NCBI RefSeq assembly: GCF_014653155.1
Contig: NZ_BNAF01000010.1
Location: forward strand, 1-64,000
Length of the DNA stretch: 64,000 bases
Source: Sphingobacterium griseoflavum
GTDB lineage: Bacteria > Bacteroidota > Bacteroidia > Sphingobacteriales > Sphingobacteriaceae
Direction of reading: 5' to 3'
The notes below the pieces were generated by a model. The model did no database searches. It was not told where the DNA came from and worked only from the letters and a program-made list of their open reading frames with translations. The first letter of the stretch is position 1, and every line of letters begins with the position of its first letter. The translations under genes and the position numbers were made by a program. Positions 1-8,044 of the stretch are shown here, piece after piece.

Positions 1-35
1 TCCCATGACTTTAAAGTACGAAAATTCAACCAAAT

Positions 36-74
36 AAAAAAAGAGGCTATCCTTATGAGACGGCCTCTTTTTTA
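36..74. terminator. Rho-independent terminator-like hairpin
   Basis: Arms AAAAAGAGGC and GCCTCTTTTT pair around a 15-base loop and are flanked by A and T tracts, so the site can work on either strand. It probably ends a gene that lies left of the window. Positions 75-177 hold no gene that I can see. Confidence 0.75.
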
Positions 75-177
75 TGCAAAGCCTCCTCCACATACCTTGT
101 CCAGTCGACAAGTAATGGGAGAATACATCTGCTGAATTTTTAGTTTTTATTTTTAATTTTTCCGTTTTTAATTTACC

Positions 178-185
178 TACTTTTG
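178..185 (+). promoter_or_regulatory. Bacteroidota -7 promoter element before the DbpA-like gene
   Basis: TACTTTTG matches the Bacteroidota -7 consensus TAnnTTTG. It ends only 4 bases before the ATG at 190, so the transcript should begin at or next to the start codon. No clear -33 TTTG is visible in the T-rich stretch upstream. Confidence 0.55.
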
Positions 186-189
186 CAGC

Positions 190-1497
190 ATGGAGCTTCA
201 ACAGGTATTACAACAATTGCATATCACCAGGCTTAACGAGATGCAGCAGACTGTTCTCAATAGGTATGACGGGACAAAGGATTTCATCTTGCACTCGCCT
301 ACCGGAACCGGAAAAACACTTGCATTTACGTTGTTAATTGGGAAGCATACCGTAAAAACGGAAATACCAACCACGCAGGTCCTCGTGCTGGTCCCCACAC
401 GTGAACTGGCTCTGCAGATCGAGCAAGTTGTACGAAAAGTGCACGCGGGAATGAAGGTTACTTGCGTTTATGGCGGAAATAATTCAAAAGTAGAGCGCAA
501 TAAGCTTCGCGAAGCACCCGTAATCATTATAGGTACGCCGGGCAGGGTGAGTTACCATATGCAACGAGGACATATCGGTGCGGACAGCATACACACCTTG
601 GTGCTGGATGAGTTCGACAAATCCTTGGAATTTGGTTTTCACGGGCAAATGGTCGCTATTATTGAACAACTAAATAACTTACAGCACCGCTTACTGACGT
701 CAGCAACAACCATGGCTGAGATTCCTGTATTTACAGGCATTCGAGAGCACGTTGTCGTTGACTTTTCTGCAGATCAACCGTCTGCGCCGCAACTCGAAAT
801 CAAAAAGATAATTGCGCCGGCACAATACAAATTAAAAGCCCTCTTCAATTTGCTATGTATGAATGCCAACAAGAAAACGATCATCTTCTGCAACCATCGA
901 GACGCTGTGGATCATATCAGTCTTTTGTTGGAGGAGCGTTCGGTGATCCATGATCTTTTTCACGGTGGACTCGAGCAGTCGGACCGGGAACTGGCTTTGT
1001 TGAAATTTCGGAACAATTCCAATCGCATATTGATAACCACGGATCTTGCTGCACGTGGCCTTGATATCCCCGAGGTAGAATGCATTATACATTATCAACT
1101 ACCTTATAAAGAGGATGCTTTTATTCACCGGAACGGTCGTACCGCACGAATGCAGGCTAAGGGCGAAGTATTTGTTATCTTAAAACCTGAGGAAGAGTAT
1201 CCATATGTCGCTGCTGATAGCAAAATATTGGAATTAGCAGAACACTATCCATTGCCCGAACATGCTCCTTTTGCCACACTGTACATCACGGGAGGGAAGA
1301 AAGACAAGATCAATAAAGTTGATATTGTGGGGTTTCTCTTGAATCTGCCGAATATGCAAAAAGATGATATTGGCCTTATCGAAGTGAAAGAAAAAGAATC
1401 CTTTGTTGCCGTAAAACGTGAGCTGGCCCTTAGCATAAGTAAAGCCGCTACAAACCAGAAAATAAAGGGTAAAAAAGTAAAGGTTGGCCGTACTTAA
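190..1497 (+). CDS. dbpA: DbpA-like DEAD-box ATP-dependent RNA helicase
   Basis: ATP-dependent RNA helicase of 435 residues, probably acting in large-subunit ribosome assembly. Visible motifs in order: Q-motif region with Q19, motif I SPTGTGKT (36-43), PTRELA, TPGR, motif II as DEFD instead of the usual DEAD, SAT as TSATT, TTDLAARGLD and HRNGRTAR. The last ~75 residues (from ITGGKKDK, through DIVGFL, to KIKGKKVKV) resemble the DbpA RNA-binding domain, which in E. coli binds 23S rRNA hairpin 92. Length is close to E. coli DbpA (about 457). The DEFD variant is the only oddity. The family call is strong; the DbpA assignment rests on the C-terminal domain. Single-gene unit with its own promoter, facing coaD. 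Confidence 0.88.
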   Translation: MELQQVLQQLHITRLNEMQQTVLNRYDGTKDFILHSPTGTGKTLAFTLLIGKHTVKTEIPTTQVLVLVPTRELALQIEQVVRKVHAGMKVTCVYGGNNSKVERNKLREAPVIIIGTPGRVSYHMQRGHIGADSIHTLVLDEFDKSLEFGFHGQMVAIIEQLNNLQHRLLTSATTMAEIPVFTGIREHVVVDFSADQPSAPQLEIKKIIAPAQYKLKALFNLLCMNANKKTIIFCNHRDAVDHISLLLEERSVIHDLFHGGLEQSDRELALLKFRNNSNRILITTDLAARGLDIPEVECIIHYQLPYKEDAFIHRNGRTARMQAKGEVFVILKPEEEYPYVAADSKILELAEHYPLPEHAPFATLYITGGKKDKINKVDIVGFLLNLPNMQKDDIGLIEVKEKESFVAVKRELALSISKAATNQKIKGKKVKVGRT

Positions 1498-1506
1498 TGC
1501 CCTTCT

Positions 1507-1971
1507 TTATTTGAGGTATGGAACGATCTCTGCAGGCACAAAAGGTTGAATATCCCCATTATTTTTGTAAATGTCCCGTACAATGGTCGATGAAATGTGT
1601 GCGAGTCCCGATCTTGCCATCAAAAAATAAGTTTCGATCGATGGCGCCAATGATAAGTTGTTTTGTGCTATCGCATTTTCGAACTCAAAATCCTGCGTAT
1701 TTCGCAATCCGCGGAGCAGGTAACCGGCACCGACTTTCGCGCAGAAATCGACGGTCAGCCCGGTAAATTGCTGTACTTCCACTTGACTATACGGCTGGAA
1801 CACAAGCTTGATTGCCTTTTCCCGATCATCATAATGCATCATTCCTGTTTTGGCACTGTTTACGCCTATGCCTATAATAATTTTATCAAACAAAGATAAA
1901 CTTCGTTGTACCAAATCATAATGTGCAATGGTAAAAGGGTCAAATGATCCAGCAAAAACAGCGGTTCTCAT
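1507..1971 (-). CDS. coaD: Phosphopantetheine adenylyltransferase
   Basis: Transfers AMP from ATP to 4'-phosphopantetheine to give dephospho-CoA, the penultimate step of CoA synthesis; cytosolic. The 154-residue length is normal. The nucleotidyltransferase start GSFDPFTIAH (9-18) is clear, but the usual TxGH motif reads TIAH (glycine replaced by alanine). RGLRNTQDFEFE and the ISSTIVRD nucleotide-binding motif near residues 127-134 are intact. It is the last gene of a minus-strand operon and overlaps the rsmD stop by 4 bases (ATGA), which suggests translational coupling. Confidence 0.95.
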   Translation of the reverse strand: MRTAVFAGSFDPFTIAHYDLVQRSLSLFDKIIIGIGVNSAKTGMMHYDDREKAIKLVFQPYSQVEVQQFTGLTVDFCAKVGAGYLLRGLRNTQDFEFENAIAQNNLSLAPSIETYFLMARSGLAHISSTIVRDIYKNNGDIQPFVPAEIVPYLK

Positions 1972-2519
1972 AATTTGTTATTTTCGGTATGCAGATAAAA
2001 GCTAAAAGAAGAATAACCATATTTTCTTGTTTCCATGTAGCCTGTCGATTCTTCTATTTTTCGCGTAGATGGATGTTCAATCACCAGCAGCCCATTAGGT
2101 TTCAGCAAGCCGTTTGTGAAAATAAGCGTCGCCAATTGAGGAAGCTGCGGCAAGTCGTAAGGCGGATCTGCAAAAATAAAGTCATATTGCTTTTCACAGT
2201 TCGTCAAAAACTTCAGGACATCCGCCTTCTTGGTACTGATCACGTCGGTTTTGAGTCTCAACGTAGTTTCCTTGATATATTGTAGACATTTATAATGGAC
2301 ATCCACGGCGTCTACTGCTGTCACACCGCGGGAGGCGAGTTCAAAGCTGATATTGCCCGTGCCCGTAAAAAGATCTAGGCAATGGCAGTCTGAAAAAGAA
2401 AGTCTATTTTCCAAAATATTGAATAGCGCCTCTTTAGCGATGTCCGTTGTGGGCCGCACTGGCAGATTGGTCGGCGGATGTAACCGAAGACCACCATATT
2501 TACCACCTATGATGCGCAT
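1968..2519 (-). CDS. rsmD: 16S rRNA (guanine966-N2)-methyltransferase RsmD
   Basis: SAM-dependent methyltransferase of 183 residues that modifies G966 of 16S rRNA in the small subunit. The start MRIIGGKYGG is typical of the family. The SAM-binding motif DLFTGTGN lies at 49-56 and the catalytic DPPY motif at 118-121. It overlaps the upstream DUF3822 gene by 13 bases and coaD by 4 bases, so the three are surely one transcript. The rsmD-coaD pairing is widespread in bacteria. Confidence 0.95.
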   Translation of the reverse strand: MRIIGGKYGGLRLHPPTNLPVRPTTDIAKEALFNILENRLSFSDCHCLDLFTGTGNISFELASRGVTAVDAVDVHYKCLQYIKETTLRLKTDVISTKKADVLKFLTNCEKQYDFIFADPPYDLPQLPQLATLIFTNGLLKPNGLLVIEHPSTRKIEESTGYMETRKYGYSSFSFYLHTENNKL

Positions 2520-3304
2520 GTCTGAAAATCGGCCATTAGATTTACGGAATGCAAATAGCTTTCTACCGCTATATTCGAACTATGCATGCTTGTTCTTGCC
2601 TGCATCGCTTGTACCACCTGCCCATATTGCTGCGCCAAGTCAACAAATGGATGTGCTTCGGCCATCCCCGAAAGCAATACCTGACTGAATTGTGGCTGGA
2701 TCTCCAGGCTATTGCAAATTGTCAGCAGGAAATATTGCAAATCACCACCAGTCTCGACATCGAAAATATTATACAACAGCAGTTCTTTTCCGCTAAATAC
2801 GAAGATCTCTGCCTGTTTATCTTTGAGATGTATGCCCAACACATTTCCTGTATCGGATAAATAGCTTTGGGCGGCCTGCAAAACTACTTGGAATGCAGCT
2901 AGAAAATTGGCTTGTGGAAAAATCCCCAACCAGCGTTTGTGTAAAAAAAGATCGTATTGGAAAACGCCCGTTATGCCAAGCGCGTCAAGCGTTCGTGCAT
3001 GTGTCCGGCTGAGCTGATCATCTTGCATAAAAGCTTGGTAAGTGGAAAGATAGCGGTTATCAAAAACAGCTGAGGGGACTAACGTGAAGCTTTGCAAGGG
3101 CAAGCTAATCGAGACATTGCGGAACGGAAGCCCTAAAATTTTGGTAGCCTCGGCATCTGGCGCATCGGATGGATAGGAATAAAGCGCTTTAACTTCCTGC
3201 GATTTGTCTACTATGATTAATGTATCCGTAGAGAAATCGGACTTGATTAACAGTTGATATTCAGGTATATAATGTAGGAAAAAGTTTTCTGCCGTGTACT
3301 TCAT
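2507..3304 (-). CDS. DUF3822 family protein
   Basis: Protein of 265 residues without signal peptide or membrane segment. Its position as first gene before rsmD and coaD, and its composition, fit DUF3822, a Bacteroidota-specific family found in just this cluster. The predicted fold is not obvious by eye; segments such as VLGIHLKDKQAEIFVF and LLSGMAEAHPFVDLAQ recall the ASKHA (actin/FtsA-like) ATPase fold, but I see no firm phosphate-binding motif. No function can be assigned. Divergent from the RecD-like helicase. Confidence 0.8.
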   Translation of the reverse strand: MKYTAENFFLHYIPEYQLLIKSDFSTDTLIIVDKSQEVKALYSYPSDAPDAEATKILGLPFRNVSISLPLQSFTLVPSAVFDNRYLSTYQAFMQDDQLSRTHARTLDALGITGVFQYDLFLHKRWLGIFPQANFLAAFQVVLQAAQSYLSDTGNVLGIHLKDKQAEIFVFSGKELLLYNIFDVETGGDLQYFLLTICNSLEIQPQFSQVLLSGMAEAHPFVDLAQQYGQVVQAMQARTSMHSSNIAVESYLHSVNLMADFQTCAS

Positions 3305-3353
3305 GTAATAATGCCGTTGACCCTCGATTAATAAACAAAATTAGCTTTTACAA

Positions 3354-3383
3354 TTGATTTGACCAACCTTTTAGATAACTTTG
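3354..3383 (+). promoter_or_regulatory. Bacteroidota promoter of the RecD-like helicase
   Basis: TTG at 3354-3356 and TAACTTTG at 3376-3383 are separated by 19 bases, the expected -33/-7 spacing. The -7 box ends 3 bases before the ATG at 3387, so the mRNA is predicted to be leaderless or nearly so. It also rules out the in-frame TTG at 3381 as start. Confidence 0.6.
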
Positions 3384-3386
3384 ACA

Positions 3387-4811
3387 ATGCGTATTCAAAA
3401 CCTGCTAGCCCAACAGTTTGCCTGGTCGCCCACAGGGCAGCAACAGCAGCTGTTCGCGCTACTGGAGGATTTCCTCTTATCGTTCAATCCAGCATCCTGC
3501 TTTTTGTTAAAGGGATATGCCGGTACCGGAAAAACCAGTACGATAAGCGCATTGGTCAAGGTGTTGCCCTCATTGAATAAGCGCTTTTTCTTGTTGGCTC
3601 CGACGGGGCGCGCTGCGAAAGTCATGTCATACTATTCGGGTCACAAAGCCTATACCATCCATAAGAAAATTTACCGAAAGAAATCCGCCTCCACCATAGA
3701 GTTGGATTTTGTCTTAGCGGAAAATGTACATGAAAACACCCTCTTTATTGTCGATGAAGCGTCTATGATTGCTGACGATGGGTTACAATTTTTTTCAAAG
3801 AGCCTCTTGGATGATCTGATCCGTTATGTGCAATCCGGCAAAAACTGCAGCCTTATGTTTGTTGGTGATACGGCACAGCTTCCACCGGTCGGGATGTTGG
3901 AAAGTCCAGCCCTTGATGCGGAACACCTTCAAGGAAATTATGACCTGAAAACGTTTCACTATGAATTGCGCGAAGTAGTGCGGCAACGGCAAGAATCCGG
4001 CATATTATATAATGCTACCAAGGTACGTGACGATATTGATTTGGAGCGACAGCAAGAAGGGCTCCCTTTTCCGCAATTCCATACCAAAGGTTTTCAAGAT
4101 GTGTTCAGGATGAATGGTGAGCGATTAATCGATGGGCTCCATTACAGTTATGATAACTTCGGCATGCAACATACCATTGTTATCTGCCGCTCTAATCGTT
4201 CCGCAAATCTTTACAACACGCATATTCGCAATCAAATTCTTTTTCGGGAAGAAGAGATAACAGGAGGCGACCTGATCATGGTTGTCCGTAACAACTATTA
4301 TTGGTTACAGCAGCATGATGAGAAAAATACCGGATTTATCGCTAACGGCGATTTGGCACAAGTAAGGAAAGTTACCAATGTACATGAACAACATGGCTTC
4401 CGATTTGCGGATATTGCACTAGAATTTCTTGATGAAGATGATGTGGAACCCGTCCTTTGCCGGGTGCTTTTAGATAGTTTGCATGTAGATGCTCCAAATC
4501 TTCCCTATGAGCAGCAACAAACGCTTTACAAAGCCATAGCAGAAGATTATATGGATATTCCGACAAAGAAGGATCGCTTGGAAGCAATCAAAAAGGATCC
4601 CTATTACAATGCCTTGCAGATCAAGTTTGCCTACGCAATAACCTGCCATAAAGCGCAGGGTGGGCAGTGGCCATGTGTATTTGTTGACCAAGGTTTTTTG
4701 AACGACGATATGCTGAATACCGAATTTCTACGCTGGCTTTATACTGCCATTACCCGGGCCACACAACAGCTTTTTTTGGTAAACTTCAACCCCAAATTCT
4801 ATGGAGAATAA
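3387..4811 (+). CDS. RecD/UvrD-like ATP-dependent DNA helicase (AAA exonuclease V-type)
   Basis: Superfamily 1 helicase of 474 residues related to the RecD ATPase core. Visible: Walker A GYAGTGKT (43-50), Walker B IVDEASMI near 120-127, motif III as VGDTAQLPPVG, and a UvrD_C_2-type end with AITCHKAQGGQW and WLYTAITRA (motifs V and VI). It lacks the N-terminal extension of RecD2 and of RecD itself, and no recB/recC is nearby, so it is a stand-alone short helicase, as commonly seen in Bacteroidota. Probable role in DNA repair or recombination. Its 3' end overlaps the next gene by 11 bases. Confidence 0.85.
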   Translation: MRIQNLLAQQFAWSPTGQQQQLFALLEDFLLSFNPASCFLLKGYAGTGKTSTISALVKVLPSLNKRFFLLAPTGRAAKVMSYYSGHKAYTIHKKIYRKKSASTIELDFVLAENVHENTLFIVDEASMIADDGLQFFSKSLLDDLIRYVQSGKNCSLMFVGDTAQLPPVGMLESPALDAEHLQGNYDLKTFHYELREVVRQRQESGILYNATKVRDDIDLERQQEGLPFPQFHTKGFQDVFRMNGERLIDGLHYSYDNFGMQHTIVICRSNRSANLYNTHIRNQILFREEEITGGDLIMVVRNNYYWLQQHDEKNTGFIANGDLAQVRKVTNVHEQHGFRFADIALEFLDEDDVEPVLCRVLLDSLHVDAPNLPYEQQQTLYKAIAEDYMDIPTKKDRLEAIKKDPYYNALQIKFAYAITCHKAQGGQWPCVFVDQGFLNDDMLNTEFLRWLYTAITRATQQLFLVNFNPKFYGE

Positions 4812-5352
4812 TGTTCCCGACGATATTGCGTTTCTCAAATCGGGTATTCGGATGTACGAAGCCAAGTGTTTTAATGAAGATTTTATTAAGCAACAGGGCT
4901 TCACGTTGGAAACATTATTGGAGTATGCGTTCCACCGAGATGCGCAGGTTGCTTTCCGGGCAGCTTGGTTGCTGGAACACACCCTGTTGAAGTCGCCGCT
5001 ACTTTTGACTCAAATCTATCCGCAATTCATGAAGCGACTCCCCGAGCAAGTAAATTGGAGTTGTATCAGAAGTTTTAGTAAAATTGGCATGCTGGCAACC
5101 AAGAGACCGCGCTTGTGCGATAAAACAGATCAAGCCCACGACGAGCTTTGGATCGAACAATGCTTCCAATGGATTATTCAGGACGACTGTCCAGTAGCTG
5201 TAACCGTAAATTGCCTAGATATCCTTTATTATCTAAGCGACGATTATCAATGGGTGCGCGAGGAATTAGCCGAACAAATTAGGCATCTATTAAAGACACC
5301 GACGCCCGCCCTAGTAAGTAGAGCAAAACGCATTTTAAAACGTATAGGATAA
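4801..5352 (+). CDS. HEAT-repeat-like hypothetical protein
   Basis: Protein of 183 residues, soluble, without signal peptide. The sequence is almost all helical, with repeated blocks such as DAQVAFRAAWLLEHTLL and CPVAVTVNCLDILYYL that look like HEAT/ARM-type helical pairs. I do not recognise a named family. The start overlaps the helicase by 11 bases, which suggests co-translation and perhaps a linked role. Its 3' end overlaps the convergent beta-barrel gene by 18 bases. Confidence 0.75.
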   Translation: MENNVPDDIAFLKSGIRMYEAKCFNEDFIKQQGFTLETLLEYAFHRDAQVAFRAAWLLEHTLLKSPLLLTQIYPQFMKRLPEQVNWSCIRSFSKIGMLATKRPRLCDKTDQAHDELWIEQCFQWIIQDDCPVAVTVNCLDILYYLSDDYQWVREELAEQIRHLLKTPTPALVSRAKRILKRIG

Positions 5353-6132
5353 ACCTACGTAGGTAAAGTTATAAACGTCTCCTTTAGAACGTCGGCCTTC
5401 GCCAAGGAAAGGACGATAGGCATCCAGTTGATCATCCTTAGCGAAATTAAACTGTGTGTTGACCACGAGGCTTAAATAGCGTCCATCATAGGAGCTGTAT
5501 TTATTCAGCGGCATGAACAGGCCCAGATTCCCGATAGGCCATAGTATATCGCGCGTTGGCGTTTTATATTTAACGATGTCGCCATTAGCGTCATACTCAA
5601 ATTCTGCCTGACTGGCGTTACTATTGATATTCCGGTATAATTTATCGTAGTTGTTAACGACGCCGCCTACCCCAAATCCTACATAAAGCCCCCTGCCCAC
5701 CAGTGTTCCAAGAGCTGGTTTTCTGAACTCTTGCCTTTCATCAACAAAAAATAATCCCGGAAATATGGTCAGATTTAAGGATCCACTGTAATAATAATTT
5801 TTGACGAACCGCGGATCCCGCTGCTCATAATCAACAGGAATATCGACTTGATCGTAATTACGGCCATAGGCGTTTAAAATACCGAGTTGAGCTTCCACGC
5901 CTGCATACAAACCCTTATAAAGCTTATAGTCACCCTTCAACACACCGGCTATTCCAACGTTTTTTCCACGGACAATATCACCATATAACAATGTTGGGCC
6001 AACGCCTAGTGTAACGTTAATCTTGCGATTGAAATTGATTTTACCCACCGGTGGACAGTTTAACTGTGCATGCAAACCTAAAGGGATTAAAACCGAACTT
6101 ATACCAAGACTTAATAATAAACGTATACGCAT
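5335..6132 (-). CDS. Outer-membrane beta-barrel protein, unknown role
   Basis: Exported protein of 265 residues. The N-terminus has a signal peptide ending near LGLHAQ (residue ~23). The body alternates aromatic and polar residues in beta-strand patterns (for example YYYSGSLNLTIFPGLFF, GLYVGFGVGGVV), and the C-terminus YVGLSYTF ends in phenylalanine, as outer-membrane barrels do. Specific function unknown. It lies downstream of ruvB on the same strand (43-base gap) and overlaps the convergent HEAT-like gene by 18 bases. Confidence 0.8.
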   Translation of the reverse strand: MRIRLLLSLGISSVLIPLGLHAQLNCPPVGKINFNRKINVTLGVGPTLLYGDIVRGKNVGIAGVLKGDYKLYKGLYAGVEAQLGILNAYGRNYDQVDIPVDYEQRDPRFVKNYYYSGSLNLTIFPGLFFVDERQEFRKPALGTLVGRGLYVGFGVGGVVNNYDKLYRNINSNASQAEFEYDANGDIVKYKTPTRDILWPIGNLGLFMPLNKYSSYDGRYLSLVVNTQFNFAKDDQLDAYRPFLGEGRRSKGDVYNFTYVGLSYTF

Positions 6133-6175
6133 GTCGGATATTTTTTACGTGTTTGAATAAATGGATGGATGGATA

Positions 6176-7201
6176 TCAAAAGAGGGTGTTGCCTCGATTT
6201 AAGTTTGTTCTTCCCAAATGTCGGTAAGCCGTTTCTGTACACTCCCGTCCACGTGATGTACGCATGAGATAACCCTCTTGAATAAGGAATGGCTCATAAA
6301 CCTCTTCTATTGTCCCTTCGTCTTCGCCTACCGCTGTTGCGATGGTCTTAAGCCCCACCGGCCCCCCTTTGAATTTATCAATGATCGTGGAAAGGATACG
6401 ATTATCCATTTCATCCAGCCCATTTTCGTCTACATTCAGCGCGTTTAACGCGTACTGCGCTATGCCGCGGTCTATCGCACCATTTCCTTTTATTTGAGCA
6501 AAATCACGTGTCCTGCGTAGTAGTGCATTGGCGATACGCGGTGTTCCTCTGCTTCTGCGCGCAATTTCGTAAGCCCCTTCATCACTAATAGCCGTGTTTA
6601 AAATGGTTGCCGATCGCAGCACAATCGTTGTCAATAGCTTCGCATCGTAGTATTGTAACCGAGCATTGATACCAAATCGAGCACGCAAAGGAGCTGTAAG
6701 CAAACCCGATCGCGTGGTAGCACCAATCAACGTAAATGGATTGAGTGAGATCTGAACCGACCGTGCGTTCGGACCGGTCTCTAGCATGATATCAATCTTG
6801 AAATCCTCCATAGCGGAATACAAATACTCCTCCACCAATGGGCTAAGACGATGAATCTCGTCGATAAACAAAACATCTCCCTCCTCTAGATTCGTCAATA
6901 GCCCAGCCAAATCTCCGGGCTTGTCCAGCACTGGACCAGAGGTAATCTTTATGTTCACAGACATTTCATTGGCGATAATATTCGACAATGTCGTTTTCCC
7001 TAATCCCGGAGGGCCGTGCAGGAGCACGTGGTCCAATGCTTCTCCACGGAGTTTCGCTGCCTTCACAAAAATCGAAAGGTTTTCCAGTATCTTTTCCTGA
7101 CCGGTGAAATCTTCAAACACTTGTGGTCTTAAGGCTCTTTCGATATCTTTATCAACCGGGTTCAACCTTTCTGCATTCGGATCGAGATGCTCATTCATCA
7201 T
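6176..7201 (-). CDS. ruvB: Holliday junction branch migration ATPase RuvB
   Basis: AAA+ motor of the RuvAB complex that drives Holliday junction branch migration during recombinational repair. The 341-residue length is standard. Walker A GPPGLGKT (63-70), Walker B with DEIH (114-117), sensor 1 GATTR (160-164) and the arginine finger region RARFG (173-177) are all present, followed by the C-terminal winged-helix domain ending with [11 protein letters not shown]. The start has two adjacent ATGs (MMNEH). No ruvA or ruvC is nearby. It follows the mannosyltransferase gene by 25 bases. Confidence 0.98.
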   Translation of the reverse strand: MMNEHLDPNAERLNPVDKDIERALRPQVFEDFTGQEKILENLSIFVKAAKLRGEALDHVLLHGPPGLGKTTLSNIIANEMSVNIKITSGPVLDKPGDLAGLLTNLEEGDVLFIDEIHRLSPLVEEYLYSAMEDFKIDIMLETGPNARSVQISLNPFTLIGATTRSGLLTAPLRARFGINARLQYYDAKLLTTIVLRSATILNTAISDEGAYEIARRSRGTPRIANALLRRTRDFAQIKGNGAIDRGIAQYALNALNVDENGLDEMDNRILSTIIDKFKGGPVGLKTIATAVGEDEGTIEEVYEPFLIQEGYLMRTSRGRECTETAYRHLGRTNLNRGNTLF

Positions 7202-7226
7202 GCTTAATTAACGTTAATAAAGATAC

Positions 7227-7952
7227 TTAATTGTAAGTCTTAAACCAACTACCGACTTTCAGTTGTATCACCCCAAAAAATGCCTCCCTAAAAATTCGTG
7301 TGCTCATCTTAGATACCCCTTCCGTACGGTCTGTGAAGATAATGGGGACTTCAACAACTTTAAAGCCATATAGGATAGATTTGAATTTCATCTCAATCTG
7401 AAATGCATAGCCCACAAACTTGATTTTATCAAGTGGAATCTTCTCCAATACCTGACGAGAAAAACAGATAAATCCTGCCGTAGCATCCTGAACATCTATC
7501 CGCATGATAAAACGCACGTATACCGAAGCGAAATACGACATCAATACACGGCTCATAGGCCAATTGACGACATTGACGCCTTTGATATAGCGCGAACCAA
7601 TAGCCATATCGCCCCCCTGCAGACAGGCATCCCGCAAGCGGATAAGATCATCCGGATTGTGGCTAAAGTCAGCGTCCATCTCAAATATATAGGCATAGTC
7701 ACGTTCCAATGCCCATCTAAACCCATGGATATAGGCTGTTCCCAGCCCAAGCTTACCACGCCGCTCTTCGATATAAAGGCGCCCCGGAAAATCCTGCTGT
7801 AAAGTTTTTACAATCTTGCCCGTCCCATCGGGCGACCCATCGTCGACCACCAGAATATCAAAGGGTACTGCTAATGAAAATACCTTGCGAATTATTTTCT
7901 CGATATTTTCCTTTTCGTTATATGTTGGAATAATGACTAGACTGTCAGACAC
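7227..7952 (-). CDS. Polyprenol monophosphomannose synthase (GT2, Dpm1-like)
   Basis: Family 2 glycosyltransferase of 241 residues, similar to dolichol-phosphate mannosyltransferase catalytic subunits. It likely moves mannose or another sugar from a GDP-sugar to a polyprenyl phosphate at the inner face of the cytoplasmic membrane. Motifs: IIPTYNEKENI near the start, VVDDGSPDGTG (35-45), the metal-binding DAD in EMDADFSHNP (93-95), and AIGSRYIKG. No C-terminal membrane anchor is present, so it is the soluble bacterial type. It precedes ruvB, without an evident functional link. Confidence 0.88.
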   Translation of the reverse strand: MSDSLVIIPTYNEKENIEKIIRKVFSLAVPFDILVVDDGSPDGTGKIVKTLQQDFPGRLYIEERRGKLGLGTAYIHGFRWALERDYAYIFEMDADFSHNPDDLIRLRDACLQGGDMAIGSRYIKGVNVVNWPMSRVLMSYFASVYVRFIMRIDVQDATAGFICFSRQVLEKIPLDKIKFVGYAFQIEMKFKSILYGFKVVEVPIIFTDRTEGVSKMSTRIFREAFFGVIQLKVGSWFKTYN

Positions 7953-7984
7953 GCTTTATGAAGATTTAAATCCGATAAAGATAC

Positions 7985-8020
7985 TAAAAACAAATGCGAC
8001 TTCTACCATTTGTGTAGAAG
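7985..8020 (-). terminator. Terminator of the POT transporter unit
   Basis: CTTCTAC (8000-8006) and GTAGAAG (8014-8020) form a perfect 7-base stem with a 7-base loop. Read on the minus strand it is followed by TCGCATTTG and then a run of five T, so it likely ends the minus-strand POT transcript just past its stop at 8045. Confidence 0.55.
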
Positions 8021-8044
8021 GAACTCCCCTATTTGGCCTATACG

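Noticed and set aside
6161..6174. ATGGATGGATGGAT tetranucleotide repeat between the barrel gene and ruvB
   Set aside because: Only three and a half units, not inside a coding or promoter element; too short to claim phase variation.
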